Source: Paraperlucidibaca sp.
Lineage (GTDB): Bacteria; Pseudomonadota; Gammaproteobacteria; Pseudomonadales; Moraxellaceae
DNA: 54,634 nucleotides
Direction of reading: 5' to 3'
Assembly: GCA_018066805.1 (NCBI GenBank)
Contig: JAGPVX010000028.1
Location: 1 to 54,634, forward strand
Shown in pieces: positions 1 through 8,045 of the stretch. Position 1 is the first letter of the stretch. Each line of letters begins with the position of its first letter. The translations under genes and the position numbers were made by a program. A model generated the notes under the pieces. The model made no database searches and had not been told where the DNA came from. It saw only the letters and a program-made list of their open reading frames with translations.

Positions 1-2
1 CC

Positions 3-617
3 GGCATCGATCTCGACGCCAGCGATGAAGATATTTTGCAAGTTTTGAAGCAGACCGTGCACACGCGTTTACCGGTATTTCATGGCGACTTAAATAACAC
101 CGTAGGCATTTTGCATGTGCGCAACACCACACGCTTTTTAGGCCAGCAAGGGTTTAATAAAACCGCACTCATGCAGTCCGTGCGCAGCGCCTACTTTCTG
201 CCCGAGCGCACACCATTACCAGCTCAGCTTCTCGAATTTCAAAAGCACCGGCGGCGCTTAGGCATCGTCGTCGATGAGTATGGTGATGTGCAGGGGCTCG
301 TCACGCTTGAGGCGATATTGGAAGAGCTCGTGGGCGAGTTCACGACCACCACAGCCGATCGCCATACGGATATGCATGCGACCAGTGACGGCGCTCGCTT
401 AATCGATGGCGCGGCGAGTTTGCGGGCAATTAATCGCACCTTGGGCTGGTCATTGCCCGTGGAAGGGCCGCGCACACTCAATGGCCTCTTGCTTGATCGC
501 CTAGAGGCCATTCCCGATGCGCCAGTGTGCTTGCGTATTGCCGATTATTTTATTGAAGTGCACGAATTACGCGGCCATTTGATACGCCGCGCCAGCATTT
601 GGCAGGCGGCGAGCTAA
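3..617 (+). CDS. CorC/HlyC-family (CNNM-like) transport protein, 3' part
   Basis: The open frame is already running at the left edge, so the N-terminus, with the expected DUF21 membrane domain, lies outside the window. The visible part begins inside a CBS domain with the motif HTRLPVFHGD followed by GILHVRN, then a second CBS segment (VVDEYGDVQGLVTLEAILEE), and ends with the small CorC_HlyC domain (about the last 80 residues). This order is that of the YfjD/YtfL/CNNM group, inner-membrane proteins linked to Mg/Co transport or resistance. It converges on purT, with only 13 bp between stop codons. Family assignment is firm; the substrate is not determined. Confidence 0.88.
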   Translation, partial: GIDLDASDEDILQVLKQTVHTRLPVFHGDLNNTVGILHVRNTTRFLGQQGFNKTALMQSVRSAYFLPERTPLPAQLLEFQKHRRRLGIVVDEYGDVQGLVTLEAILEELVGEFTTTTADRHTDMHATSDGARLIDGAASLRAINRTLGWSLPVEGPRTLNGLLLDRLEAIPDAPVCLRIADYFIEVHELRGHLIRRASIWQAAS

Positions 618-630
618 GCCCAATCGCCCG

Positions 631-1827
631 TCATAGCACCACGTTGATTTTTGCAATGACGGCGCGTGCCTTAGCTCGTGCCTGATCAACGCTATCACCT
701 TGCGCCAATGCCACACCTAAACGACGCTGCCCCACCACTTCCGGTTTAGCAAATAATCGAAGGTCTGTATCTGGCTCGGCTAATGCCTCAGCAACGCCAT
801 CAAAGCGCATTTGCCGCGAGTCACCATTGACCAACAAAACACAGGAAGCCGTTGGCCTAGGCTGGCGAATGATAGGAATTGGCAAGCCCAAAATTGCCCG
901 CGCATGCAGGCTGAACTCCGATAGGTTTTGCGACATCAGCGTGACTAAGCCTGTGTCATGTGGCCGTGGCGAGACTTCGCTAAACCATACATTGTCGCCC
1001 TTGACAAAAAACTCCATGCCAAACACACCCCAGCCGCCAAGATCATTCGCAACTGCCTCAGCAATGCGCTCAGCCTCGGCCAGCGCTTTTGCCGACATCG
1101 CTTGCGGCTGCCACGACTCGCGATAATCTCCTGACTCTTGCAAATGCCCAATGGGCGCACAAAATGAGGTGCCGCCAGCATGGCGCACGGTGAGCAAAGT
1201 GATCTCATAATCAAAGTCGATAAAACCTTCAACGATGACGCGCCCGGCACCGCTACGGCCACCCGATTGCGCATAATCCCAAGCGTGCTGTAAGTCCGCC
1301 TCTGTTTTTACTGTGCTTTGGCCCTTGCCGGAAGACGACATAATTGGCTTCACCACACAGGGCATACCAACCTGCGTGACAGCCACACAGAAGTCTACGT
1401 AGTTATCAACAAAGACATACGGAGACGTCGCTAAACCTAAGGTTTCAGCCGCTAAACGACGAATGCCTTCGCGGTTCATGGTGAGCTGAGCCGCACGAGC
1501 GGTCGGCACCACGCACCAGCCTTCCTGCTCCAGCGCCACCAGCTCATCGGTCGCAATGGCTTCGATTTCAGGCACGATCAGTGCGGGTTTTTCTAGCTCA
1601 ATAATGCGTCGCAGTGCAGCGCCATCGAGCATAGACACCACGTGTGAGCGATCAGCGACTTGCATGCCCGGCGCATTGGCGTAGCGATCAACAGCTATCA
1701 CTTCACAGCCCAAACCTTTTAAGGCCATGATGACTTCACGGCCCAGCTCGCCCGCTCCCAACAACATGACACGAGTAGCGCTCGCGGAAAATGGTGTGCC
1801 CAGGCTAATGGGTTGGCGTGCAGACAT
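631..1827 (-). CDS. purT: Formate-dependent phosphoribosylglycinamide formyltransferase PurT
   Basis: PurT is a cytosolic ATP-grasp enzyme that makes formyl-GAR from formate, ATP and GAR, the third step of purine synthesis, without folate. The 398-residue product has the usual length. It starts with the GAGELGREV nucleotide-fold motif near residue 25, has the ATP-grasp segment [14 protein letters not shown], and the Mg-binding [22 protein letters not shown] block typical of PurT. The start ATG is preceded by AGGAG at a good distance. It is the first of two purine genes in the window, the other being purL, but they are about 11 kb apart and not in one operon. Confidence 0.96.
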   Translation of the reverse strand: MSARQPISLGTPFSASATRVMLLGAGELGREVIMALKGLGCEVIAVDRYANAPGMQVADRSHVVSMLDGAALRRIIELEKPALIVPEIEAIATDELVALEQEGWCVVPTARAAQLTMNREGIRRLAAETLGLATSPYVFVDNYVDFCVAVTQVGMPCVVKPIMSSSGKGQSTVKTEADLQHAWDYAQSGGRSGAGRVIVEGFIDFDYEITLLTVRHAGGTSFCAPIGHLQESGDYRESWQPQAMSAKALAEAERIAEAVANDLGGWGVFGMEFFVKGDNVWFSEVSPRPHDTGLVTLMSQNLSEFSLHARAILGLPIPIIRQPRPTASCVLLVNGDSRQMRFDGVAEALAEPDTDLRLFAKPEVVGQRRLGVALAQGDSVDQARAKARAVIAKINVVL

Positions 1828-1854
1828 CGAAAACTCCTAACAGGGCAAGGCCAC

Positions 1855-2376
1855 TTAATCTTGTGGTTTTAGCTCATCGCGAAAACGGCGGGCATTTTCG
1901 ACATAATGCTGGGCACTGAGCAACAACATTTGTCGCTGCGCCTCGGGCACCTCACGAATCACTCGGCCTGGCGAACCCACCACTAGCGAAAAATCGGGAA
2001 TCTCTTTGCCCTCGCCAATCAAGGCATTGGCACCAATAACACAGCCCTTGCCTATTTTGGCGCCATTTAAAATCACCGCGCCGATACCCACCAACGAGCC
2101 ATCGCCAATCGTGCAGCCATGCAGCATGGCTTGGTGGCCAACAGTGACATTGCTACCGACTGTCAGCGGAAATCCATAATCGGTATGCAGCACGGCACCA
2201 TCCTGAATATTGGAGTTTTCGCCGATGGTGATTTGGTCACAATCGCCGCGCAGCACCGCGTTAAACCAGACACTGCTGCGCTCACACAAGCGCACCGAAC
2301 CAATCACTGTGGCGTTATCGGCCACCCAATGCTCACCATCGGCCTCAACACGGCGATCGCCTAGTTGATACTTCAT
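1855..2376 (-). CDS. Gamma-class carbonic anhydrase-like hexapeptide protein (YrdA/PaaY type)
   Basis: This is a 173-residue left-handed beta-helix protein built from hexapeptide repeats. Putative metal-binding histidines appear in AVLHTDYG and GHQAMLHGC, as in the gamma carbonic anhydrase family. Such proteins bind Zn or Fe and may hydrate CO2, though many YrdA members show little activity in vitro. I place the start at MKYQLGDRR because AAGGAG lies just upstream; a longer frame reaching 2454 adds 26 residues with no family resemblance. It lies between a Nudix gene and purT, all on the minus strand with short gaps, so co-transcription is possible. Confidence 0.9.
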   Translation of the reverse strand: MKYQLGDRRVEADGEHWVADNATVIGSVRLCERSSVWFNAVLRGDCDQITIGENSNIQDGAVLHTDYGFPLTVGSNVTVGHQAMLHGCTIGDGSLVGIGAVILNGAKIGKGCVIGANALIGEGKEIPDFSLVVGSPGRVIREVPEAQRQMLLLSAQHYVENARRFRDELKPQD

Positions 2377-2402
2377 ATTCGTCTCCTTAAGAGTGCTAAG
2401 AC

Positions 2403-3020
2403 TTAGCTTTCGCTGCGCTTTGGCACCAATACGCCGGGCAAAACCGGTGGCCACGGGTAGTCAATATGATGGCCAAAGCCTTCCCGCATAAACTCCACCA
2501 GCATATAGGCCGTTAAGCCCCAAATGATGTAGCCATCAAAACGAAAGCACGGCACCACGAGGTCAAGGCCGCGAAAATTAATGCGGTGAGTGCGCTCGGC
2601 CTTGATGTCGAAAAAGTACTGTAATGGCACGCGAAACACGCTATCGATCTCTTCTGGATTACCGTGTAACTCAGGCGCATCGTGAATCACGCCAATGATT
2701 GGCATCACCAAAATACCGCTTTTGGCGCGCGCTGGCTTCAATGCCCCGATAACTTCAACTTTCGACTGCGGCAGCGCCACTTCCTCTTCGCTTTCACGCA
2801 AAGCAGTGACAACCAAATGCAGGTCATCGGCATCGCGCTTACCACCGGGAAATGCCACCTCGCCTGCATGCGAGTTCATGTGCAGGGCGCGCTGGGTTAG
2901 CAAAATAGTGGGCTCAGGCTCATTACTCAGGCCAATCAACACCGCCGCATCGGCACGCACGGTGTTATCAAACGGTGAGAGATTTTGCTTAAGCGTTTCA
3001 ATGCGTGAGTGCGTAGTCAT
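2403..3020 (-). CDS. Nudix hydrolase, CoA pyrophosphatase type (NudL-like)
   Basis: The protein has the CoA-pyrophosphatase signature [21 protein letters not shown] followed by the Nudix box with [12 protein letters not shown] (about residues 45-85). NudL enzymes cleave CoA or oxidised CoA to 3'-phosphoadenosine-phosphate and phosphopantetheine. Length (205 residues) fits. The start is uncertain: an in-frame GTG at 3035 would add five residues, and neither site has a strong ribosome-binding sequence; I prefer the ATG at 3020. It is divergent from the zinc-ribbon Nudix gene, with a short shared promoter gap of about 56 bp. Confidence 0.88.
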   Translation of the reverse strand: MTTHSRIETLKQNLSPFDNTVRADAAVLIGLSNEPEPTILLTQRALHMNSHAGEVAFPGGKRDADDLHLVVTALRESEEEVALPQSKVEVIGALKPARAKSGILVMPIIGVIHDAPELHGNPEEIDSVFRVPLQYFFDIKAERTHRINFRGLDLVVPCFRFDGYIIWGLTAYMLVEFMREGFGHHIDYPWPPVLPGVLVPKRSES

Positions 3021-3076
3021 GGCTGAATCATACACACCCTCAGGTATACTGGAACGCGTTTACGGGAGCTTTCGTT

Positions 3077-3619
3077 ATGAAATTTTGCAGCAATTGTGGC
3101 AGCCAGGTAACACAGCGCATTCCCGAAGGCGATTCGCGACCGCGCTATATCTGCGACGACTGCAATATCGTGCATTATCAAAACCCTAATATCATCGCTG
3201 GCTGTTTGCCGGTCTGGGGCGATAAAGTGTTGCTATGCCGCCGCGCCATCGAGCCACGCTACGGCTTTTGGACGCTACCCGCCGGCTTTATGGAAAATGG
3301 TGAAACCGTTGCTGAAGGCGCCGCCCGCGAAACCTGGGAAGAGGCCGAAGCTGATGTGCGCGAACTCACGCTCTACACCGTGTTCAACATTCCCTACATC
3401 AACCAAGTTTATATGCTGCACCGCGCGTATTTGGTCGATGGCAAATTTGGCATTGGTGTCGAGTCGCTTGAGTGTCAGCTCTTCGATGAGGCCGATATTC
3501 CGTGGGATGAATTGGCATTTCCATCGGTCAAACGCACCTTGCGTTATTATTTCGAAGACCGCCAGCGTGGCGAATTTCCATTACACATCGATGATTTGAG
3601 ACCGCCAGTCAAAAGCTGA
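3077..3619 (+). CDS. Nudix hydrolase with N-terminal zinc ribbon
   Basis: The first 30 residues form a four-cysteine zinc ribbon (Cys4, Cys7, Cys26, Cys29) like the one in NADH pyrophosphatase. A Nudix domain follows, with the box GFMENGETVAEGAARE...EEAEADV near residue 73. The 180-residue length and layout match the small zinc-ribbon Nudix group often labelled ADP-ribose or NADH pyrophosphatase-like. The true substrate cannot be read from sequence. GGGAG lies upstream of the ATG. It is divergently arranged with the CoA-type Nudix gene. Confidence 0.88.
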   Translation: MKFCSNCGSQVTQRIPEGDSRPRYICDDCNIVHYQNPNIIAGCLPVWGDKVLLCRRAIEPRYGFWTLPAGFMENGETVAEGAARETWEEAEADVRELTLYTVFNIPYINQVYMLHRAYLVDGKFGIGVESLECQLFDEADIPWDELAFPSVKRTLRYYFEDRQRGEFPLHIDDLRPPVKS

Positions 3620-3785
3620 GACCCCTACTCATCGCAATAGTCTCTCGTTAAAACAATGCGCTGCGCGCCTAGGTCGAAAATGACAGACCAATCGGTCATC
3701 TAAGTCAACACGACCGCGACTTTTCTGTGCATGATCGGAGCTGACCCCGTGGCCACTCGTCACGCTCATGCACACAGGAGCTCGT

Positions 3786-5090
3786 ATGAACGCCGGAGAT
3801 ATCCAAGGCCTTGGCATTTCTGCCCTCAGCCGTTTCGCCCAATCGCAACTCGCCGACACCCTAAAGCTGCGCAAACCTGTTGAAAAACTACTGTATCGCG
3901 GCAGCAAAGCTGGCTTCCAACTCGTCAGTGCCAGCGCGCGCCTATTCAAACCTAGTGCAGGCAAAGGCAAGCAGCGCCTAAGCCATACCAGCAATAGTGG
4001 CCTCTTTGATCTTTCGCTCAGTGATGAGCAGCACATGATGCGCGACTCATTGCAGCGCTTTGCCACCGATACCATACGACCACAAGCCCACGATGCCGAT
4101 GCCACCGCGCGCTGCCCCGAGGCACTACGTCTTCAGGCTCAAGAACTTGGTCTTGCGCTCTATGCCGTGCCCGAAGCACTCGGCGGTGTTGCCTCTGAGT
4201 CCACCGTAGTCACGCAACTGTTAGCGGCTGAAGATTTAGCGCATGGCGACTTTTCTTTGGCGGCTGCACTACTTGCGCCAATGTCCGTTGCCAATGCCTT
4301 AACGCGATGGGGCAGCGATAGTCAGCAAGCGACTTATCTGCCCGCATTTGCTGAAGACACGCCACCGCTTGCGACCATTGCAGTGAGTGAGCCCACGGTT
4401 TTATTTGACCCATCGCGCCTAAGCACCAAAGCTCGTCGCGATAAGTCTGGCTTTGTGCTCAATGGTGAAAAATCTTTAGTCATTGGCGGCGCTAGTGCCG
4501 AGCTTTTGCTCATTGCCGCCGAACTCGATGGCCAGCCGCAAGTGTTCATCGTGCCCGCCGGCACCGACGGTCTGCGCTTCCAAGAAGACCCTGCGATGGG
4601 CATGAAGGCGGCAGAAACCGTGAAGCTGCAACTCGATAATGTGATGCTGCCAGTTGAGGCTTTACTAGGTGAAGGCGAGCTGGACTATCAAGCCTTTATC
4701 GACTTTGGTTATTTGGCGTGGTGCGCTTTGGCTACTGGTACGGCGCAGGCCGTGCTCGACTATGTCGTGCCATATGTGAATGAGCGCGAAGCCTTTGGTG
4801 AGCCGATTTCGCATCGCCAAGGTGTGGCCTTTATGGTCGCCGACATGGCCATCGAAGTTGAAGCCATGCGCATCATGACCTGGCGTGCAGGCTCTCTCGC
4901 CGAAGCTGGCAAACCCTTCCATCGCGAAATCTATTTGGCGCGTCTGTTGTGCGCAGAAAAAGCCATGCAAATCGGCACCAATGGCGTGCAGCTACTCGGT
5001 GGCCACGGCTTCACCAAAGAGCATCCGGTCGAGCGTTGGTATCGCGATTTACGCGCCGTAGCGATTGCTCACGGCGGCCTGCATTTATAA
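3786..5090 (+). CDS. Acyl-CoA dehydrogenase family protein lacking the usual catalytic Glu
   Basis: The 434-residue protein has an extra N-terminal segment of about 75 residues, then an acyl-CoA dehydrogenase fold: helical N domain (LFDLSLSDEQHMMRDSLQRF), beta domain with FVLNGEKSLVIGG, and C-terminal flavin helices (EREAFGEPISHRQG, LLGGHGFTKEHPVERWYRDLR). At the position of the medium-chain-type catalytic Glu (EG-T-xx-IQ) the sequence reads AHGGLHL and stops, so the base is His429 or absent, and the last helix is missing. The alternative Glu used by isovaleryl-CoA dehydrogenase is not apparent either. ACAGGAG before ATG 3786 sets the start. It is followed by a complete paralogue, so the two may form a mixed complex; that is inference. 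Confidence 0.87.
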   Translation: MNAGDIQGLGISALSRFAQSQLADTLKLRKPVEKLLYRGSKAGFQLVSASARLFKPSAGKGKQRLSHTSNSGLFDLSLSDEQHMMRDSLQRFATDTIRPQAHDADATARCPEALRLQAQELGLALYAVPEALGGVASESTVVTQLLAAEDLAHGDFSLAAALLAPMSVANALTRWGSDSQQATYLPAFAEDTPPLATIAVSEPTVLFDPSRLSTKARRDKSGFVLNGEKSLVIGGASAELLLIAAELDGQPQVFIVPAGTDGLRFQEDPAMGMKAAETVKLQLDNVMLPVEALLGEGELDYQAFIDFGYLAWCALATGTAQAVLDYVVPYVNEREAFGEPISHRQGVAFMVADMAIEVEAMRIMTWRAGSLAEAGKPFHREIYLARLLCAEKAMQIGTNGVQLLGGHGFTKEHPVERWYRDLRAVAIAHGGLHL

Positions 5091-5211
5091 CCAGACTTTT
5101 TTGACGTCGTTTTTATACCGGCCTAAACCACCGTTTTCACCAGCGGCTATTTTAGAAGCAACTATTTGCGCGCTTTGAGCCACTCAAACGCTCACGCGCT
5201 GGAGCAGCATC

Positions 5212-6417
5212 ATGAACTTAGACACACCGAAAAAATTTGCCATGCTCATCGAGCAAGCCAAGCAAGTCGCGGACAATTTCTATCGTCCCATCTCACGCAA
5301 ATATGACCGTGCTGAACATGCCTATCCGAAAGAACTAGACATGCTCGCCTCATTACTCGATGGCATGAATGAAGGCTCAGATGAAGCCGCCGGCGCCACC
5401 AGCGCCAGCAAACGTCCAAGCACCGATGGCAATACTGGCATTCGTAATGGTGGTAACTTATCTGTCGCACTCGGCACCATGGAGCTGTGCCGTGGCGACA
5501 CCGGCTTGCTGCTATCAATTCCACGTCAAGGCTTAGGCAACGCCGCCATTGCAGCAGTTGCCAACGACGAGCAGCTCGCGCGCTTCAAGGGCAAATGGGC
5601 CGCGATGGCCATCACCGAGCCCAGCTGCGGCTCCGACTCCGCTGCGATTCGCACCACCGCGATAAAAGATGGCGATGATTACATTCTTAATGGTGAGAAA
5701 ATCTACGTCACCGCAGGTGCCCGCGCCGAGTGCGTCGTAGTCTGGGCCACTCTGGATAAATCGCTAGGCAAGGCCGCAATTAAATCCTTCGTTGTCGAGC
5801 ACGGCACACCAGGCATGGAGGTCACTCGCCTCGAGCACAAGCTCGGTATCAAAGCCTCCGATACCGCGGCGATCAACTTCACCGACTGCCGCGTGCCTGC
5901 CGCCAACTTACTCGGCACGCCAGAAATTGATCTGAAAAAAGGCTTCGCCGGCGTCATGGAAACCTTCGATAACACCCGCCCCTTGGTTGCGGCCATGGCT
6001 GTTGGTGTCGCCGCAGCTTCCATTGAGCGCATGAAAGAATTACTCGCCGACCACATCGATCCCAACTACGGCACACCACCGCTCAACTCATCGCACGCTG
6101 AAGCCACTCTGTATCGCTTAGAGGCAGAATGGGAAGCCGCACGCCTGCTCACGTTAAAAGCCGCATGGATGGCAGATAACAAGCAGCCGAACTCTAAAGA
6201 TGCCTCTATCTGCAAAGCCAAAGCCGGACGCGTGGCTAACGAGGTCACACTGAAGTGTGTCGAGCTCGCCGCCTCGCTCGGCTATGGTGAAGATGAGCTG
6301 CTAGAGAAGTGGTCGCGCGACTCTAAAATCCTCGACATTTTCGAAGGCACGCAGCAAATTCAGCAGCTGATTATTGCCCGCCGCGTGCTCGGCAAAAGCT
6401 CAGCTCAGCTGAAGTAA
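5212..6417 (+). CDS. Acyl-CoA dehydrogenase
   Basis: This is a full-length 401-residue flavin-dependent acyl-CoA dehydrogenase that would oxidise an acyl-CoA to the trans-2-enoyl-CoA and pass electrons to ETF. Visible motifs are the flavin/substrate segment MAITEPSCGSDSAA, YILNGEKIYVTAGA in the beta domain, and the catalytic Glu in DIFEGTQQIQQLIIARRVLG near the C-terminus. GGAGCAGC precedes the ATG. It lies 121 bp after a related gene lacking the catalytic Glu, on the same strand, and probably shares its transcript. Chain length of the substrate is unknown. Confidence 0.93.
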   Translation: MNLDTPKKFAMLIEQAKQVADNFYRPISRKYDRAEHAYPKELDMLASLLDGMNEGSDEAAGATSASKRPSTDGNTGIRNGGNLSVALGTMELCRGDTGLLLSIPRQGLGNAAIAAVANDEQLARFKGKWAAMAITEPSCGSDSAAIRTTAIKDGDDYILNGEKIYVTAGARAECVVVWATLDKSLGKAAIKSFVVEHGTPGMEVTRLEHKLGIKASDTAAINFTDCRVPAANLLGTPEIDLKKGFAGVMETFDNTRPLVAAMAVGVAAASIERMKELLADHIDPNYGTPPLNSSHAEATLYRLEAEWEAARLLTLKAAWMADNKQPNSKDASICKAKAGRVANEVTLKCVELAASLGYGEDELLEKWSRDSKILDIFEGTQQIQQLIIARRVLGKSSAQLK

Positions 6418-6429
6418 GGCTTGCGACAG

Positions 6430-6459
6430 GGATGCCCAGAGGCCAAACTCTGGGCATCC
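6430..6459 (+). terminator. Perfect 12-bp stem-loop between acyl-CoA dehydrogenase and bfr
   Basis: GGATGCCCAGAG and CTCTGGGCATCC form a perfect 12-bp stem with a six-base loop (GCCAAA), 12 bases after the dehydrogenase stop and just before the bfr ribosome-binding site. There is no T-run after it, so it is not a standard intrinsic terminator. It could end transcription weakly, protect the upstream mRNA 3' end or influence bfr expression. Confidence 0.55.
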
Positions 6460-6483
6460 ATTCGTAACCTAGGAGCGCCATCC

Positions 6484-6963
6484 ATGAAAGGCGATAAGCA
6501 AGTCATTGCTCATTTGAACAAAACCCTGGCCAATGAGCTGGTGGCGATTAATCAGTACTTTTTGCATTCGCGGATGTATGACGACTGGGGCCTAAAAAAA
6601 CTTGGCGCACACGAATATCACGAATCCATCGACGAAATGAAACATGCCGACTTGCTGATCAAGCGCATTCTATTTTTGGAAGGCCTTCCTAACCTGCAAG
6701 ATCTTGGCAAATTGATGATTGGTGAAAATACCGAAGAGATGCTGAAGTCAGATTTGGCCTTGGAAAACAAAGCTATCCCTGATTTGCGTGAGGCCATTGC
6801 CTACTGCGAAAGCGTGAGCGATTACGGTAGTCGTGACTTATTCCAGCATATTTTAGATGCTGAAGAAGAGCATGTGGACTGGCTGGAAACGCAGCTAGGC
6901 TTGATTGAGAAGGTGGGGATTCAGAATTATTTGCAGACTCAGATGGAAGGCGCTGATAGCTGA
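6484..6963 (+). CDS. bfr: Bacterioferritin
   Basis: The 159-residue protein closely matches the E. coli bacterioferritin pattern: MKGD start, [47 protein letters not shown] and the terminal NYLQTQM. Met52, in DEMKH, is the haem ligand, and Glu18, Glu51, His54, Glu127 and His130 positions of the ferroxidase centre are visible. It assembles as a 24-mer that oxidises and stores iron. AGGAG sets the start at 6484; an in-frame extension to 6421 runs through the upstream stem-loop and is not credible. No bacterioferritin-associated ferredoxin gene is adjacent. Confidence 0.96.
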   Translation: MKGDKQVIAHLNKTLANELVAINQYFLHSRMYDDWGLKKLGAHEYHESIDEMKHADLLIKRILFLEGLPNLQDLGKLMIGENTEEMLKSDLALENKAIPDLREAIAYCESVSDYGSRDLFQHILDAEEEHVDWLETQLGLIEKVGIQNYLQTQMEGADS

Positions 6964-6987
6964 GGCTTTTGGCGTTTATCTGAGAAC

Positions 6988-7058
6988 AGCATGAGGGGTG
7001 GATGAGGACTGCGCTACGGCTTCGCCTATTCGCGCCGACCTCATCCACCCCTCATGCT
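6988..7058 (+). repeat. Fixed-centre variable-arm palindrome, copy A
   Basis: A 71-bp palindrome starts 25 bases after the bfr stop. Its 20-bp arms (6988-7007 and 7039-7058) are perfect reverse complements. The centre holds the 21-bp core GCTACGGCTTCGCCTATTCG+C at 7013-7033, with five bases on each side. The same core, exactly, lies at the centre of two other palindromes at 11287-11353 and 11356-11424, whose arms are unrelated to these. There is no adjoining T-run. It lies in the convergent gap between bfr and a small membrane-protein gene. Confidence 0.9.
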
Positions 7059-7191
7059 TTCGGAGCTCGCGCAGGCTCTTCTGAAGCAAATATTTTCTTG
7101 GGCCGCCAAGCCTGCCTGATAAGAAATAGGCTAGCTTTTTTCGCGGCAGCGTTAGGTCGGCGCTATGCATTTCTCGGATGACACTCCCCCT

Positions 7192-7350
7192 CTACCTCAT
7201 GTTTACCCATAACGCATGCACAGAGCCGGGAAGAACAAAAAGTAAGCACAAAATGATGTTTAGTATCAGATGCTTGCCTACACCTTCTTTTATAAATACG
7301 GCTACTGGCGGTAAGAAAATCGACAGTAAAATCATGATCAGTTTGCTCAT
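7192..7350 (-). CDS. Small Pmp3/YqaE-family membrane protein (UPF0057)
   Basis: A 52-codon gene reads MSKLIMILLSIFLPPVAVFI, then a KEGVGKH turn, then a second hydrophobic stretch with NIILCLLFVLPGSVHALWV. This is the two-helix pattern of the Pmp3/YqaE family: FLPP-AVF in helix one and PG-HALW in helix two. Members are small cytoplasmic-membrane proteins linked in yeast and plants to membrane potential and salt stress; bacterial function is poorly known. GGAG is well placed before the ATG at 7350. It ends about 130 bp from palindrome copy A. A longer frame on the same strand (7163-7414) has no recognisable content. Confidence 0.9.
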   Translation of the reverse strand: MSKLIMILLSIFLPPVAVFIKEGVGKHLILNIILCLLFVLPGSVHALWVNMR

Positions 7351-7417
7351 GTGAAGCTCCAAGCTTGGTGGTGATGTCGCACTTTAGTGTATTTTTGAAC
7401 TTGATTTCATTCAAAGT

Positions 7418-7531
7418 AAAAAGTTAGTTAGCACTCTGCATGATTCAGTTTATGCCTAACTTGCTCATTCGATAGGCCTTGGATCTCGACAACCTTATGC
7501 TGAGATGTCTTGCCTGAAACAACGCTAACGC
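7418..7531. repeat. Direct repeat, left copy: 3' end of the DUF167 gene
   Basis: About 115 bases covering the 3' end of the DUF167 gene and a few bases beyond its stop recur in the same orientation at about 10669-10784. By hand alignment roughly nine in ten bases match over the coding part. This copy is the intact one. The two copies bracket the FNT channel and PP2C/kinase genes. Confidence 0.85.
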
Positions 7532-7718
7532 TTTTTTCAGGTAGACCAAGGCTAGTTGCTAGCACAAGCACCACTGCCGCATTCGCCTTCCCTTTCTCGG
7601 GCTGAGCTGCCACTCGAATTTTTAGCGAATCCCCTAGCCATCCAGATACTTCAGACTTCGAGGCGCCTGGAACTACCTTCACGCTAAGCCTAACTAGCAC
7701 ATTTTCTTTATATGTCAT
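7428..7718 (-). CDS. DUF167 (YggU-family) protein
   Basis: The 96-residue protein has the YggU layout: LSVKVVPGASKSEVSGW, LKIRVAAQPEKGKANAAV, and a C-terminal VVSGKTSQHKVVEIQG segment. The family is small, widespread and of unknown biochemical role. I chose the ATG at 7718 because it gives the usual 96-residue length; the frame remains open to 7751. In many gammaproteobacteria yggU sits beside yggT and proC, but here it is alone. A decayed copy of its 3' end occurs at 10681-10785. Confidence 0.88.
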   Translation of the reverse strand: MTYKENVLVRLSVKVVPGASKSEVSGWLGDSLKIRVAAQPEKGKANAAVVLVLATSLGLPEKSVSVVSGKTSQHKVVEIQGLSNEQVRHKLNHAEC

Positions 7719-7784
7719 GCAGCAACCGCTTCTCATTAAATTAAAAATCAAAATAAATAGTCACGCCATAATGCTTAAGCTCTC

Positions 7785-7799
7785 GCACCATAGCGGAGC
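7785..7799 (+). promoter_or_regulatory. Possible NtrC-type enhancer site
   Basis: GCAC-N7-GAGC differs by one base from the NtrC dyad GCAC-N7-GTGC. It is centred about 100 bp before the expected start of the sigma54 promoter at 7870-7885, a typical enhancer distance. A further GGTGC half-site lies at 7826-7830. A single 15-bp match is weak evidence by itself. Confidence 0.4.
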
Positions 7800-7869
7800 A
7801 AGCAGGCCATCAACAATCCTAAGTTGGTGCGAAATTTATTAAAAAACAGGCTATTTCCCATTTTTTTTG

Positions 7870-7885
7870 TGGCACAGCTCTTGCT
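7870..7885 (+). promoter_or_regulatory. Sigma54 (RpoN) -24/-12 promoter for the FNT channel gene
   Basis: TGGCAC-AGCTC-TTGCT matches the sigma54 consensus TGGCAC-N5-TTGC(A/T) with exact spacing between the invariant GG and GC. It points toward the FNT gene, leaving a leader of about 150 bases. A nitrogen-regulated promoter fits a nitrite-type channel. An NtrC-like dyad lies upstream. Confidence 0.8.
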
Positions 7886-8045
7886 CTTACAAACATATCG
7901 TTTGGTTCTTCATGCTCAATACCCAAGCATAGCAGAGAGCATTTTCTTGAAGAAAAATCAGGGAAAAGTGAGTAAATCTTAGGCATTTATAAAACGCACG
8001 AGTGATACCAAATGGCTAGCCCTTTACCTTTAAAAGAGAAATCTT

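Noticed and set aside
3768-3785. Upstream in-frame ATG for the first acyl-CoA dehydrogenase
   Set aside because: ACAGGAG lies between the two ATGs at the right distance for the second, so the first would place the ribosome site inside the gene.
6988-7058. Reading the palindromes as REP/RAYT elements
   Set aside because: REP copies conserve their stem sequence and carry GTAG at the foot. Here only the centre is conserved and the arms differ completely, and no RAYT-type transposase is seen in the window.
7110-7138. Possible terminator: AGCCT...AGGCT followed by AGCTTTTTT
   Set aside because: Only a 5-bp stem with a 13-base loop, 150 bases beyond bfr; too weak to list.
7163-7414. 83-codon minus-strand frame over the small membrane-protein gene
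   Set aside because: The Pmp3/YqaE gene lies on the same strand in another frame with a good ribosome-binding site and clear family pattern; this frame has neither.
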